Shown here: positions 1-6,721 of the stretch, one piece after another
How the letters are laid out: every line of letters starts with the position of its first letter
How positions within the stretch are numbered: position 1 is the stretch's first letter
Source of the DNA: CAITQP01 sp964387965
GTDB lineage: Bacteria > Patescibacteriota > Minisyncoccia > Phycocordibacterales > UBA9973
DNA: 35,697 bases
Direction of reading: 5' to 3'
Assembly (NCBI GenBank): GCA_964387965.1
Contig: CAYLXO010000006.1
Coordinates: forward strand, 1-35,697
The notes under the pieces: model-generated
What the model saw: only the letters and a program-made list of their open reading frames with translations
What the model was told of the DNA's origin: nothing
The model's database searches: none
Made by a program: the position numbers and the translations under genes

Positions 1-197
1 TTATCAATAACGACTTCCCCGCTTGTTGGCATATCAAGAAGTCCAAGCTGATACAAAAGAGTAGATTTGCCTGACCCTGATTTTCCTGTAATCGTTACAA
101 ACTGACCTTCGGGTACAGAAAATGTAAGCTCATTAAGCGCAACAATTCGTTGATCACCAGAAGTAAATATTTTTGTTAGTTTTTCGGCTTTAAGCAT
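1..197 (-). CDS. ABC transporter ATP-binding protein, MacB/LolD type (partial, C-terminal part beyond window)
   Basis: Only the first 65 codons are in the window; the gene runs off the left edge. The translation begins MLKAEKLTKIFTSGDQRIVA and contains a complete Walker A motif, GKSGSGKST, at about residues 38-46, followed by LLYQLGLLDMPTSGEV, typical of the MacB/LolD/FtsE class of exporter ATPases. Known role of the family: ATP hydrolysis on the cytoplasmic side that drives conformational change in FtsX-type permeases. The ATG follows the permease stop codon by a single base, so the two are almost certainly translationally coupled; GGGAAG about 8 nt upstream is a weak ribosome-binding site. 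Signature motif and Walker B lie outside the window, so the exact subfamily cannot be fixed. Confidence 0.93.
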   Translation of the reverse strand, partial: MLKAEKLTKIFTSGDQRIVALNELTFSVPEGQFVTITGKSGSGKSTLLYQLGLLDMPTSGEVVID

Positions 198-198
198 A

Positions 199-1479
199 TT
201 ATCTTCCCAAAATGGCACTTAATGTGTTCTGTTTAATAACAATACGCGCAGGAATATATCCAGCAATAATCGTAGTGACAAGCAATATTGCTCCACGCAT
301 AAGCGTCCCTGGAAGTGTTGCAACTAGAATTCCATCTGAGAATGGGAAATTAATCGGGTGCGCATTGATTGATGGCTTGATGAGTCCAAATACGAGTACC
401 ATACCAATTGCAACTCCGAGCACAGCATACATAAACGCTTGAAGCATATATGAATACAAAATTGCACGACGATTGATGCCTATACCTTTTAAGATACCTA
501 TAAAACGTCTACGTGTAATAGCATTGACGAAAATCACAATAAAAATGGTGATAGATGCAACAATGAGTCCAATACCTGAAATTGCATTTCCCAAAATATT
601 GAATGTATTCTTGATGTCTTGAAGGAATTTTGGAAATGCTTCACTCGCAGTTTGTACACGCGCATACTGTCCTACCCCAGAATCAATGAGGAATTGTTTT
701 GCAGACACAGGGTCTGTACCCTGAAGAAGCTGGATAGCAATTGTTGAAGCATTCAAATCTGTACGACCAGTCATTTTTCGTACCTCACTTGCAAGCGCAA
801 CAACTGATGTATCAAACTCATCAACCTTTGAAGAAAGGATGCCTTTCACATAATACTCCTTCGAAACATTGCCACTTGTTACTCGGACACGCGACCCAAC
901 TGAAATATTTTTTAGTGTTTGAAATCCAGGTGCCTCGATCGGTGTAAATTCATACAACAAATTTTTTCCAATCAACACACTGTCTTGATCTTCCGGTGTT
1001 AGGTATGAACCACGTATAACAAATTTTGAAACTCCAGAAAATTTTTGCTCCTGTATCGGATCAATACCCAAAAATGCTGCGCCTGCACCGTCGCGCTTTT
1101 CTCCCGGTTTTAGAGTTGAGCGATAATCAGATTCTACACGAACACTTCCTCCATATCGTACTGTTGAATCTTTATATCCTGGAATTGTAGTTACAATTTT
1201 TGCTACTTCCTGCGTATTTTCAATGTATGATTTATTCAAAAAGCTAGAAATAATAATATCTCCTATCGCGTACTTTTTCTGTGCATCTTCTGAACCTTGA
1301 ATAAGTCCAACGAGGATTCCTGAAACTACTACGAGGTTCAAAAATGTAAACGTCATCACTGCAATAATGAGCATAGTTGTCCATTTATTTGCACGTTTAA
1401 CATCCCGCTTGGCAAGATACCAACCGACTTTCGCATTTTGTGAAAACGAATTTTCAATTCGGGCTCTCTGTGATGACAT
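199..1479 (-). CDS. MacB-like ABC transporter permease
   Basis: A 426-residue protein with the MacB/FtsX permease layout: a cytoplasmic N-terminus, one TM segment at about 34-60, a large extracytoplasmic domain at about 60-285 (MacB periplasmic core type, with the RRVES/VRGSYLTPED-like region), and three C-terminal TM segments at about 295-320, 345-370 and 385-410 forming the FtsX domain. The ATPase domain that is fused in E. coli MacB is here the separate downstream gene. The start lies 5 nt after the adaptor stop codon and has no Shine-Dalgarno sequence, so it is read as the middle gene of an adaptor-permease-ATPase operon. In monoderms such systems export peptides or lipids without TolC; the substrate here is unknown. 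Confidence 0.92.
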   Translation of the reverse strand: MSSQRARIENSFSQNAKVGWYLAKRDVKRANKWTTMLIIAVMTFTFLNLVVVSGILVGLIQGSEDAQKKYAIGDIIISSFLNKSYIENTQEVAKIVTTIPGYKDSTVRYGGSVRVESDYRSTLKPGEKRDGAGAAFLGIDPIQEQKFSGVSKFVIRGSYLTPEDQDSVLIGKNLLYEFTPIEAPGFQTLKNISVGSRVRVTSGNVSKEYYVKGILSSKVDEFDTSVVALASEVRKMTGRTDLNASTIAIQLLQGTDPVSAKQFLIDSGVGQYARVQTASEAFPKFLQDIKNTFNILGNAISGIGLIVASITIFIVIFVNAITRRRFIGILKGIGINRRAILYSYMLQAFMYAVLGVAIGMVLVFGLIKPSINAHPINFPFSDGILVATLPGTLMRGAILLVTTIIAGYIPARIVIKQNTLSAILGR

Positions 1480-1484
1480 AGGTG

Positions 1485-3005
1485 CTATTTAGAAGCTGAA
1501 GTAACTGCAATTTTTTCTCCCTCTGCAAGACCGCCCACAACTTCAACTTTATTTCCATCTCCAAGTTGTCCAAGAGTGACAACGCGTTCAGTAAGCTTGT
1601 CGTCTTTATCATCAACAATAATCTGCACTACATGTGTGCCGTCTTCCTTGTCTGTAACTGCGGCTTTTGGAATAGCGATTACGCCTACATGATCCCACGC
1701 AAGAATCGTCATATTTGCATTCATTCCTGGGCGAATATTGTGCACTGTTGCATCGGTAATTGATGCTTTGATTTTGTAGTTTACAACGCCATCAGTAGTT
1801 GTAGATGATGGATCAATATGAATAACCTCACCAGAAAATGTCGTATCTGGACCAAACGCATCAAGTGTCATTGTCACTTTTTGACCAAGAGCAACTTTTG
1901 CAATATTTGTTTCGTTGATATTTGCCTCAACGTACAAATTGCCAACGTCTTGTACAACAACGACTTCCTTTTGCATGTCTACGCGCTCACCGATTTTTGT
2001 ATCAACATGCACAACTGTACCATCAGCCGGAGCACGCAATACTGTCTTTTCGTATGTTGCTTGAGCAGAAAGTACATCTGCTTCTGCTACATCAAGATCT
2101 GCCTGACGAGCGCGAGCTTTTTTAAGCGCAAGGTCAGCTTCTCGTTCTGTCACAAGTGCTTGTGCTCCTGCAATTGTACTCTCTCGTGTTTTGATCGCAT
2201 TTTGATACGCATTATAAGCCGTAACATATGTTGAAGAATTCTTGTTTGGAAGTGAAACAACCCAAGTATCACCGGTTGAAGTCGTTCCCGTAGGAAACTG
2301 AATGTACAGTCCTGTTTTACCAAGAGGAATCGGCGCACCTGTGTTGATAGTTACTGTACCAGAATCAATTCCGAAAAAACTAAAATATCCCCCGCCGTTT
2401 GAAGCATATGGGCTCACTGTAAGCGTTCCTTCTGTCGTACCAGAATAGGCACCAGTAATTGTCGGAGCTGTACTTGTACCAGATCCGCTAAACAAAACAG
2501 GCGTAAGATCATTGTTTAAATATGCACGTCTCGCATTTTCTACTAGTGTTTCTTGTACAGTGATCGCATTTGAAAGACTACTCTTTGCTGAATCGAGACT
2601 TGCTTGTGCAACAGCAACTTCTTCGTTTGAAGCACCATCTACAATCTTTTTATAGCGAGCTTGTGCAGATTTTAATGCTGCATATTCATTCTGATTTTCA
2701 AGCATAACAAGAACCTGGCCTTTTTTTACTACATCGCCAACTTTTACTGGAAGTGATGTCACAAGACCTGATACTGAAAATGAAAGATCTAGATCAACTG
2801 CTGATGTCACCTGTCCTGTCGCAAGTACGGTCTGAGTAAGATCCCCTTTTGTGATCGTAATAGGAGTAATAGTAGTTGCAGGTTTTCGGTTTGCCATTAT
2901 AAAAATGACCAACACTAAAATAATCCCTCCAAACCAAAAACGTTTTGGGTGTTCTTTATAATATGCTTTTAGACTTGCTAACTTTGATTGTATTTTTTCT
3001 TTCAT
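1485..3005 (-). CDS. MacA/HlyD-like efflux adaptor (membrane fusion protein) with an inserted domain
   Basis: A 506-residue adaptor. One N-terminal TM anchor lies at about 22-38; the first half of the lipoyl domain (SLPVKVGDVVKKGQVLVMLE) is at about 84-105. An alpha-helical hairpin follows, then the second lipoyl half (APADGTVVHVDTKIGERV), a beta-barrel (DAFGPDTTFSGEVIHIDP) and a membrane-proximal domain ending at GLAEGEKIAVTSASK. The helical hairpin is split by a Gly/Ser/Thr-rich, beta-looking insertion at about residues 168-280 that ordinary MacA lacks. The family links an ABC permease to the envelope exterior. The first 52 bases of the gene are duplicated across the 100-N gap, so the true ATG corresponds equally to position 3160. 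It is the first gene of the exporter operon. Stop codon is TAG. Confidence 0.9.
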   Translation of the reverse strand: MKEKIQSKLASLKAYYKEHPKRFWFGGIILVLVIFIMANRKPATTITPITITKGDLTQTVLATGQVTSAVDLDLSFSVSGLVTSLPVKVGDVVKKGQVLVMLENQNEYAALKSAQARYKKIVDGASNEEVAVAQASLDSAKSSLSNAITVQETLVENARRAYLNNDLTPVLFSGSGTSTAPTITGAYSGTTEGTLTVSPYASNGGGYFSFFGIDSGTVTINTGAPIPLGKTGLYIQFPTGTTSTGDTWVVSLPNKNSSTYVTAYNAYQNAIKTRESTIAGAQALVTEREADLALKKARARQADLDVAEADVLSAQATYEKTVLRAPADGTVVHVDTKIGERVDMQKEVVVVQDVGNLYVEANINETNIAKVALGQKVTMTLDAFGPDTTFSGEVIHIDPSSTTTDGVVNYKIKASITDATVHNIRPGMNANMTILAWDHVGVIAIPKAAVTDKEDGTHVVQIIVDDKDDKLTERVVTLGQLGDGNKVEVVGGLAEGEKIAVTSASK

Positions 3006-3161
3006 ANNNNNNNNNNNNNNNNNNNNNNNNNNNNNNNNNNNNNNNNNNNNNNNNNNNNNNNNNNNNNNNNNNNNNNNNNNNNNNNNNNNNNNNNNNNNNN
3101 NNNNNNTTCTTTATAATATGCTTTTAGACTTGCTAACTTTGATTGTATTTTTTCTTTCATA
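2952..3161. other. Scaffold gap (3007-3106) flanked by an identical 55-bp contig overlap
   Basis: The 55 bases at 2952-3006 recur exactly at 3107-3161 on the other side of 100 Ns. This is the signature of two contigs that overlap by one assembly k-mer but were joined with a fixed-length gap. The real sequence is almost certainly continuous, without the Ns and with a single copy. It affects only the 5' end of the efflux adaptor gene. Confidence 0.93.
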
Positions 3162-3171
3162 GACGATTACG

Positions 3172-3180
3172 AGTATACCA
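3172..3180 (-). promoter_or_regulatory. Extended -10 promoter of the MacAB-like operon
   Basis: On the minus strand the bases read TGG TATACT, an extended -10 box. Only 11 nt separate it from the adaptor ATG at 3160, so the transcript would start a few bases before, or at, the start codon. No convincing -35 box and no Shine-Dalgarno sequence are present. Confidence 0.6.
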
Positions 3181-3185
3181 TACTA

Positions 3186-3806
3186 TTAATTTCTAAATTC
3201 GAATAAATCACTTTCGGGAAAGCGCACTTTTTTTCTAAATTGTGGCTGACTAGTATCACTAGGGTCTCGGTACCCAAGAGCCATAATCACTACTGGATCA
3301 AGATACTCAGGTAGTGTAAGTATGCGTTTGAATTCATCTGGTTTAAATCCTTCCATCGGACTTGCATCCACAGAAAGTTCAGCTGCTGCTGCGAGTGCAA
3401 AACCAAGCGCAATATATGTTTGTCGTCCCGCCCACGCACGAAGCATATCTTGTGGTTTGTCTATTGCGCGCCATAGACTTGTCTTATATCCAGAAAGAGA
3501 TTCCAGCGGAACATTTTGTACTTCTGCGGTAATTCGAAGAAGCTCTTCTGCACGATACGGATAATCGGTACGTGTACAAAATACTAGCAAATGCGATGCG
3601 CCCAACTTATCAGTTTGACCTGAGCTTTCAATCAAGCGATCTTTAAGCGCACCGTGTGCAACAATAATATGATACGGCTGTGCACCGTTTGCAGATGGAG
3701 CAAAACGAATTGCATTCAAAATAGAATGAAGTGACTCATCCGACACAGGCGAACCATTATATTTCTTTGTTGCATATCGCCATGTAAGATTTTTGAGAAA
3801 TGACAT
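3186..3806 (-). CDS. Nitroreductase-family NAD(P)H-dependent FMN oxidoreductase
   Basis: A 206-residue protein of the usual length for the NfsB-like nitroreductase family, which binds FMN as a homodimer and reduces nitro compounds, quinones or flavins with NAD(P)H. Family features seen: N-terminal RYATKKYNG (the R/K cluster that contacts FMN phosphate), APSANGAQPYHIIVA at about 37-51 (FMN loop with the conserved S-x-x-x-QP pattern), AGRQTYIALGFALAAAAEL in the long central helix, and PMEGFKPDEF near 151-160, closely matching the PIEGF motif of NfsB. The ATG is 7 nt behind its own extended -10 box, so it is probably a single-gene leaderless unit lying just after typA. The natural substrate cannot be told from sequence. 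Confidence 0.9.
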   Translation of the reverse strand: MSFLKNLTWRYATKKYNGSPVSDESLHSILNAIRFAPSANGAQPYHIIVAHGALKDRLIESSGQTDKLGASHLLVFCTRTDYPYRAEELLRITAEVQNVPLESLSGYKTSLWRAIDKPQDMLRAWAGRQTYIALGFALAAAAELSVDASPMEGFKPDEFKRILTLPEYLDPVVIMALGYRDPSDTSQPQFRKKVRFPESDLFEFRN

Positions 3807-3813
3807 ATGCGTT

Positions 3814-3822
3814 AGTATATCA
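3814..3822 (-). promoter_or_regulatory. Extended -10 promoter of the nitroreductase gene
   Basis: The minus strand reads TGA TATACT followed by 7 nt and the ATG at 3806. It begins just inside the last two bases of typA's terminal region, so promoter and upstream gene nearly touch. Leaderless transcription is inferred. Confidence 0.6.
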
Positions 3823-3824
3823 GA

Positions 3825-5618
3825 CTATGAACCTCGTGATGCGCGTGCGCGATCAATTTCAGTAAGCAGTTTTTTGCGAAGACGAACAAAGTGTGGAGTG
3901 ATTTCAAGATATTCGTCATTATTCATCACTTCAAGTCCACGTTCGATTGAAAGAGTCCATGCTGGTTTCAAATACATAGCTTCGTCACTACCAGAAGCGC
4001 GAACGTTTGAAAGTGCTTTTCCTTTGATTGGATTAACCATCATATCTTCACCCTTTGATGTGTTTCCAACAATCATTCCTTCGTATATTTCATCTCCGTG
4101 TTCAATGTACATAACACCACGATCTTGCAAATTCCAAATAGAAAATCCTGCAGCCGCTCCTGTAATCATTGAGACCATAGAACCAACTTCGCGTTTTTTG
4201 ATTTCACCTGCATATGGACGAAATTCGACAAAGCGTGATGCGAGAATTCCTTCTCCTTTTGTATCAATAACAAACTGGTTACGATATCCGAGCAATCCAC
4301 GTGTAGGAATTTCAATCAAAATACGGGTAATACCTTCTTTTTCATTCATGTGCGTCAACATTCCACGACGCTTTGTAAGTGTTTCGATAACTGTTCCTGA
4401 ATATTCTGTTGGAACATCGATTGTTGCTTCTTCGTATGGTTCGCATTTTGCACCATCAATCTCTTTTGTAATAGCGTGTGGCTGTGAAACTTGAATTTCA
4501 AATCCTTCACGTCGCATCTGTTCAAGAAGCACTGCGATGTGCAATTCTCCGCGCCCTGAAACTGAAAATTCATTTCCAGATCCTGAATCAAAATCAACAC
4601 GAAGTCCCACGTTCACTTCAAGCTCTCGTTCGAGGCGTTCACGAATCTGACGACTAGTGACAAATTTTCCATCACGTCCAGCAAATGGTGAATCGTTAAC
4701 GAGAAACGAAAGTGTGATTGTCGGTTCATCAATAGCGATAGTTGGGAGTGCAGAAACTGCATCAGATCCTGCGATAGTTTCCCCGATGTATACATCAGAA
4801 ATACCGGCGACAATTCCAATGTCACCAGAAACAAGCTCTGAAACAACTTCTCTCTTTTGTCCGATAAACGAAAAGATTTTTGTTATTTTTGCTGTACGAG
4901 TTTCAGTACCGTGCTTAACAAAAATTTGTGAGCCATCACGAAGTGTACCATCGTATACACGCACAACAGCGAGACGTCCAAGGAATGAATCGTACGCGAG
5001 ATTAAATGCCTGTGCCGAAGCTGGTGCATTTACATCACGAGTTGCAGATGGCACTTGTTCAAGAATCATATCAAGAAGTGGTGCGAGATCTTTTCCTTCG
5101 TCAGCAAGATTGCGCTTTGCAATTCCCTGTCGTCCGATTGCATAAATTGTTTTGAAATCTATCTGTGTATCGTTTGCACCGAGCTCAAGAAAGAGTTCGA
5201 GTACTTCGTCGTGTACGCGATCAGGATTTGCAGCAGGTTTATCAATTTTGTTGATAACAACAATTGGTTTGAGTCCAAGCTCAAGTGACTTTTTCAAAAC
5301 GAAACGCGTCTGTGGCATTGGACCTTCTTGCGCATCAACAAGAAGAAGCACTGTATCGATTGAACGGAGCACACGTTCGACTTCAGAACCGAAGTCTGCG
5401 TGTCCTGGTGTATCAACAATATTTATCTTTACTCCTTTGTATGTGAGTGAGCAGTTTTTTGAGTAGATTGTAATTCCACGCTCTTTTTCAAGATCGTTTG
5501 AATCCATTGATGAAGCTGTTTCATCTACTGCTCCAGTAAAACGCAAAAGCCCGTCGGTAAGAGTAGTCTTGCCGTGGTCAACGTGAGCGATAATTGCGAT
5601 GTTACGGATGTCTGCCAT
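3825..5618 (-). CDS. typA: Ribosome-associated GTPase TypA/BipA
   Basis: A 597-residue translational GTPase (E. coli BipA has 607) that binds the ribosome and helps 50S assembly and growth under stress. All G motifs are present: AHVDHGKTTL (G1) at about 10-19, RGITI (G2), DTPGHADF (G3), NKIDKP (G4). They are followed by the EF-G-like domain II and domains III/V and the BipA-specific C-terminal part (VRASGSDEAMYLKPAWTLSI). The open frame extends 59 codons upstream through a promoter and terminator, but homology starts at MADIRNIAIIAHVDH, so I place the start at 5618. The leader contains a -10 box (TGGTATTTT, 5656-5664) and a small stable hairpin directly before the ATG. Stop is TAG. Confidence 0.96.
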   Translation of the reverse strand: MADIRNIAIIAHVDHGKTTLTDGLLRFTGAVDETASSMDSNDLEKERGITIYSKNCSLTYKGVKINIVDTPGHADFGSEVERVLRSIDTVLLLVDAQEGPMPQTRFVLKKSLELGLKPIVVINKIDKPAANPDRVHDEVLELFLELGANDTQIDFKTIYAIGRQGIAKRNLADEGKDLAPLLDMILEQVPSATRDVNAPASAQAFNLAYDSFLGRLAVVRVYDGTLRDGSQIFVKHGTETRTAKITKIFSFIGQKREVVSELVSGDIGIVAGISDVYIGETIAGSDAVSALPTIAIDEPTITLSFLVNDSPFAGRDGKFVTSRQIRERLERELEVNVGLRVDFDSGSGNEFSVSGRGELHIAVLLEQMRREGFEIQVSQPHAITKEIDGAKCEPYEEATIDVPTEYSGTVIETLTKRRGMLTHMNEKEGITRILIEIPTRGLLGYRNQFVIDTKGEGILASRFVEFRPYAGEIKKREVGSMVSMITGAAAGFSIWNLQDRGVMYIEHGDEIYEGMIVGNTSKGEDMMVNPIKGKALSNVRASGSDEAMYLKPAWTLSIERGLEVMNNDEYLEITPHFVRLRKKLLTEIDRARASRGS

Positions 5619-5626
5619 AAAAAATT

Positions 5627-5664
5627 GCCCCGTAGGGCCTAACTTGTACAACGATAAAATACCA
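5627..5664 (-). promoter_or_regulatory. typA promoter -10 and 5'-leader mini-hairpin
   Basis: On the minus strand an extended -10 box TGGTATTTT (5664-5656) is followed, about 37 nt of leader later, by GCCC-UACG-GGGC (5638-5627) and then AAUUUUUUAUG. C(UACG)G is a UNCG tetraloop, one of the most stable RNA loops. A GC hairpin plus six U residues placed against the start codon looks like a miniature terminator or a hairpin hiding the only G-rich ribosome-binding sequence. Its regulatory role is inference. Confidence 0.45.
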
Positions 5665-5684
5665 TAAATATCGCAAAATGCAAA

Positions 5685-5710
5685 ACAAAAACCCCTTTCG
5701 GGGTTTTTGT
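5685..5710 (-). terminator. Intrinsic terminator after khpA
   Basis: An 11-bp perfect stem with four C-G pairs closes a GAAA (GNRA) loop when read on the minus strand, 5 nt after the khpA stop; the stem ends in a T-rich stretch. It separates khpA from the typA promoter just downstream. The symmetric A/T flanks would also let it work on the plus strand. Confidence 0.85.
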
Positions 5711-5715
5711 TAAAA

Positions 5716-6027
5716 TTACATATTCTTGAGGTCTTCCATAGCTTCATCGAAGCTTTCCTGAACTCCAGCTGACTTTGTTCCGCCCTCTGGTTCATTGATT
5801 TTAAGATTTACACGAGAATTGTTCTTCATTCCGATAACTCGCAAGAGTGTGCGAATTGCCTTTGCTGTGTTACCCTGACGTCCGATGATCTTACCCATGT
5901 CCGCAGGATTTACTGAAAGCTTTACGAGTACTCCCATTTCATCAACGGTGCGCTCGATTTTTACATCATTAGGATTGTCGACAAGTGCCTTAACTACGTA
6001 TTCAAGAAATGCTACATCACTATCCAT
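5716..6027 (-). CDS. khpA: KH-domain RNA-binding protein KhpA
   Basis: A 103-residue single-KH protein. The KH signature GKIIGRQGNTAKAIRTLL lies at about residues 49-66 with the GxxG loop as GRQG, preceded by VDEMGVLVKLSVNPADM. KhpA (YlqC) proteins bind RNA, often with KhpB/Jag, and affect cell elongation and sRNA function; they are classically encoded next to rpsP, as here. The start is set at MDSDVAFLEY (6027), which matches the family N-terminus; the frame stays open for 30 more codons through the leader but carries no homology. A C-terminal acidic tail of about 15 residues (QESFDEAMEDLKNM) follows the KH fold. Confidence 0.93.
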   Translation of the reverse strand: MDSDVAFLEYVVKALVDNPNDVKIERTVDEMGVLVKLSVNPADMGKIIGRQGNTAKAIRTLLRVIGMKNNSRVNLKINEPEGGTKSAGVQESFDEAMEDLKNM

Positions 6028-6088
6028 ATATCTAACCGAAAAAATACTGTTAATTAATATTGCAGAACGACTGTACTGCAACACACAC

Positions 6089-6117
6089 AGTATATAATAT
6101 ATGTACCCAAATAACAA
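6089..6117 (-). promoter_or_regulatory. Promoter of khpA, overlapping the rpsP terminator
   Basis: On the minus strand TTGTTA (6117-6112), a 17-nt spacer and TATACT (6094-6089) form a good sigma-70-type promoter. The -35 box lies inside the terminator stem at 6110-6149. The expected leader is about 55 nt and contains a short inverted repeat, TGCAG...CTGCA, at 6061-6080. Confidence 0.6.
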
Positions 6118-6149
6118 ACGAGCGACCTAGCGGTCGCTCGTTTGTTATT
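6110..6149 (-). terminator. Strong intrinsic terminator after rpsP
   Basis: An 18-bp perfect inverted repeat (6110-6127 with 6132-6149) around a 4-nt loop, GC-rich at the top and AT-rich at the base, starts 5 nt after the rpsP stop codon. The A/T-rich base on both sides would make it bidirectional. Confidence 0.85.
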
Positions 6150-6154
6150 AAGAT

Positions 6155-6460
6155 TTAGCCTTGTTTCAATTCTTTTCGCTTCTTTGTTGGAGCCTTGCGT
6201 GAAAGAACATTCTTTTTCTTTCCTTCTACAAGTCCTTTTGTAACGAAGAAGTTGTGAACTGTATCTGAGAGCTGAGCACCTACTGACATCCAGTACTTTA
6301 CGCGTTCGTCGTTTACTTCAACTACGCCAGACTTTGGGTTGTACGCGCCAAGGATTTCCTTAAATTTACCGCTCTTTGCAGCATTCTTGTGGTCAGTCAA
6401 AACTACGCGAAAATGCGCCTCGTTTTTGCGACCTATTCTTTGCAATCGGATCATTAACAT
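6155..6460 (-). CDS. rpsP: 30S ribosomal protein S16
   Basis: A 101-residue S16 (bS16), a component of the 30S body needed for subunit assembly. The N-terminus MLMIRLQRIGRKNEAHFRVV matches the conserved IRL-R-GRK-FRIVV pattern of the family, and GAYNPKSG corresponds to the GxYdP motif near residue 40. The tail is basic (KAPTKKRKELKQG). I chose the ATG at 6460; an in-frame ATG at 6454 is also possible. The frame runs further upstream only through the Ns and the rnr promoter region and is not coding there. The start is 11 nt from an extended -10 box, so the mRNA is probably nearly leaderless. Confidence 0.95.
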   Translation of the reverse strand: MLMIRLQRIGRKNEAHFRVVLTDHKNAAKSGKFKEILGAYNPKSGVVEVNDERVKYWMSVGAQLSDTVHNFFVTKGLVEGKKKNVLSRKAPTKKRKELKQG

Positions 6461-6471
6461 ATGTGAAAGCC

Positions 6472-6500
6472 ATACTACCAGAAATCTTAAAAAAGGCAAG
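6472..6500 (-). promoter_or_regulatory. Promoter of rpsP
   Basis: On the minus strand: TTGCCT (6500-6495), about 17 nt, then TGG TAGTAT (6480-6472), a -35 box plus extended -10. The ATG at 6460 is 11 nt beyond the -10 box. It is divergent from the rnr promoter. Confidence 0.55.
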
Positions 6501-6511
6501 AATCTGACTTT

Positions 6512-6721
6512 TAATGCTATAGTGTAGACATAATGAAACGACAAAAACGTGCCCCACACCCTACCANNNNNNNNNNNNNNNNNNNNNNNNNNNNNNNNNN
6601 NNNNNNNNNNNNNNNNNNNNNNNNNNNNNNNNNNNNNNNNNNNNNNNNNNNNNNNNNNNNNNNNNNTAATGCTATAGTGTAGACATAATGAAACGACAAA
6701 AACGTGCCCCACACCCTACCA
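6512..6721. other. Scaffold gap (6567-6666) flanked by an identical 55-bp contig overlap
   Basis: The 55 bases before the Ns recur immediately after them (6667-6721). They contain the rnr promoter and first codons. The real intergenic distance between rpsP and rnr is therefore only about 70 bp and the Ns are an artefact of scaffolding. Confidence 0.93.
6670..6678 (+). promoter_or_regulatory. Extended -10 promoter of rnr
   Basis: TGC TATAGT ends 9 nt before the rnr ATG at 6688; the same bases exist in the duplicate copy left of the gap. Transcription would start at or within about 3 nt of the start codon. There is no Shine-Dalgarno sequence. Confidence 0.6.

Noticed and set aside
2952..3161. 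55-bp direct repeats at the gaps as genuine repeats or duplications
   Set aside because: Exactly the same length at three gaps and always at contig ends; assembly overlap explains them, and merging restores the rnc frame.
5619..5795. N-terminal extension of TypA by 59 codons
   Set aside because: It crosses the khpA 3' end, a terminator and the typA promoter and has no homology; the family starts at MADIRNIAIIAHVDH.
6461..6712. Upstream extension of rpsP through the Ns
   Set aside because: Would read through duplicated contig ends and the antisense of rnr codons; S16 starts at 6460.
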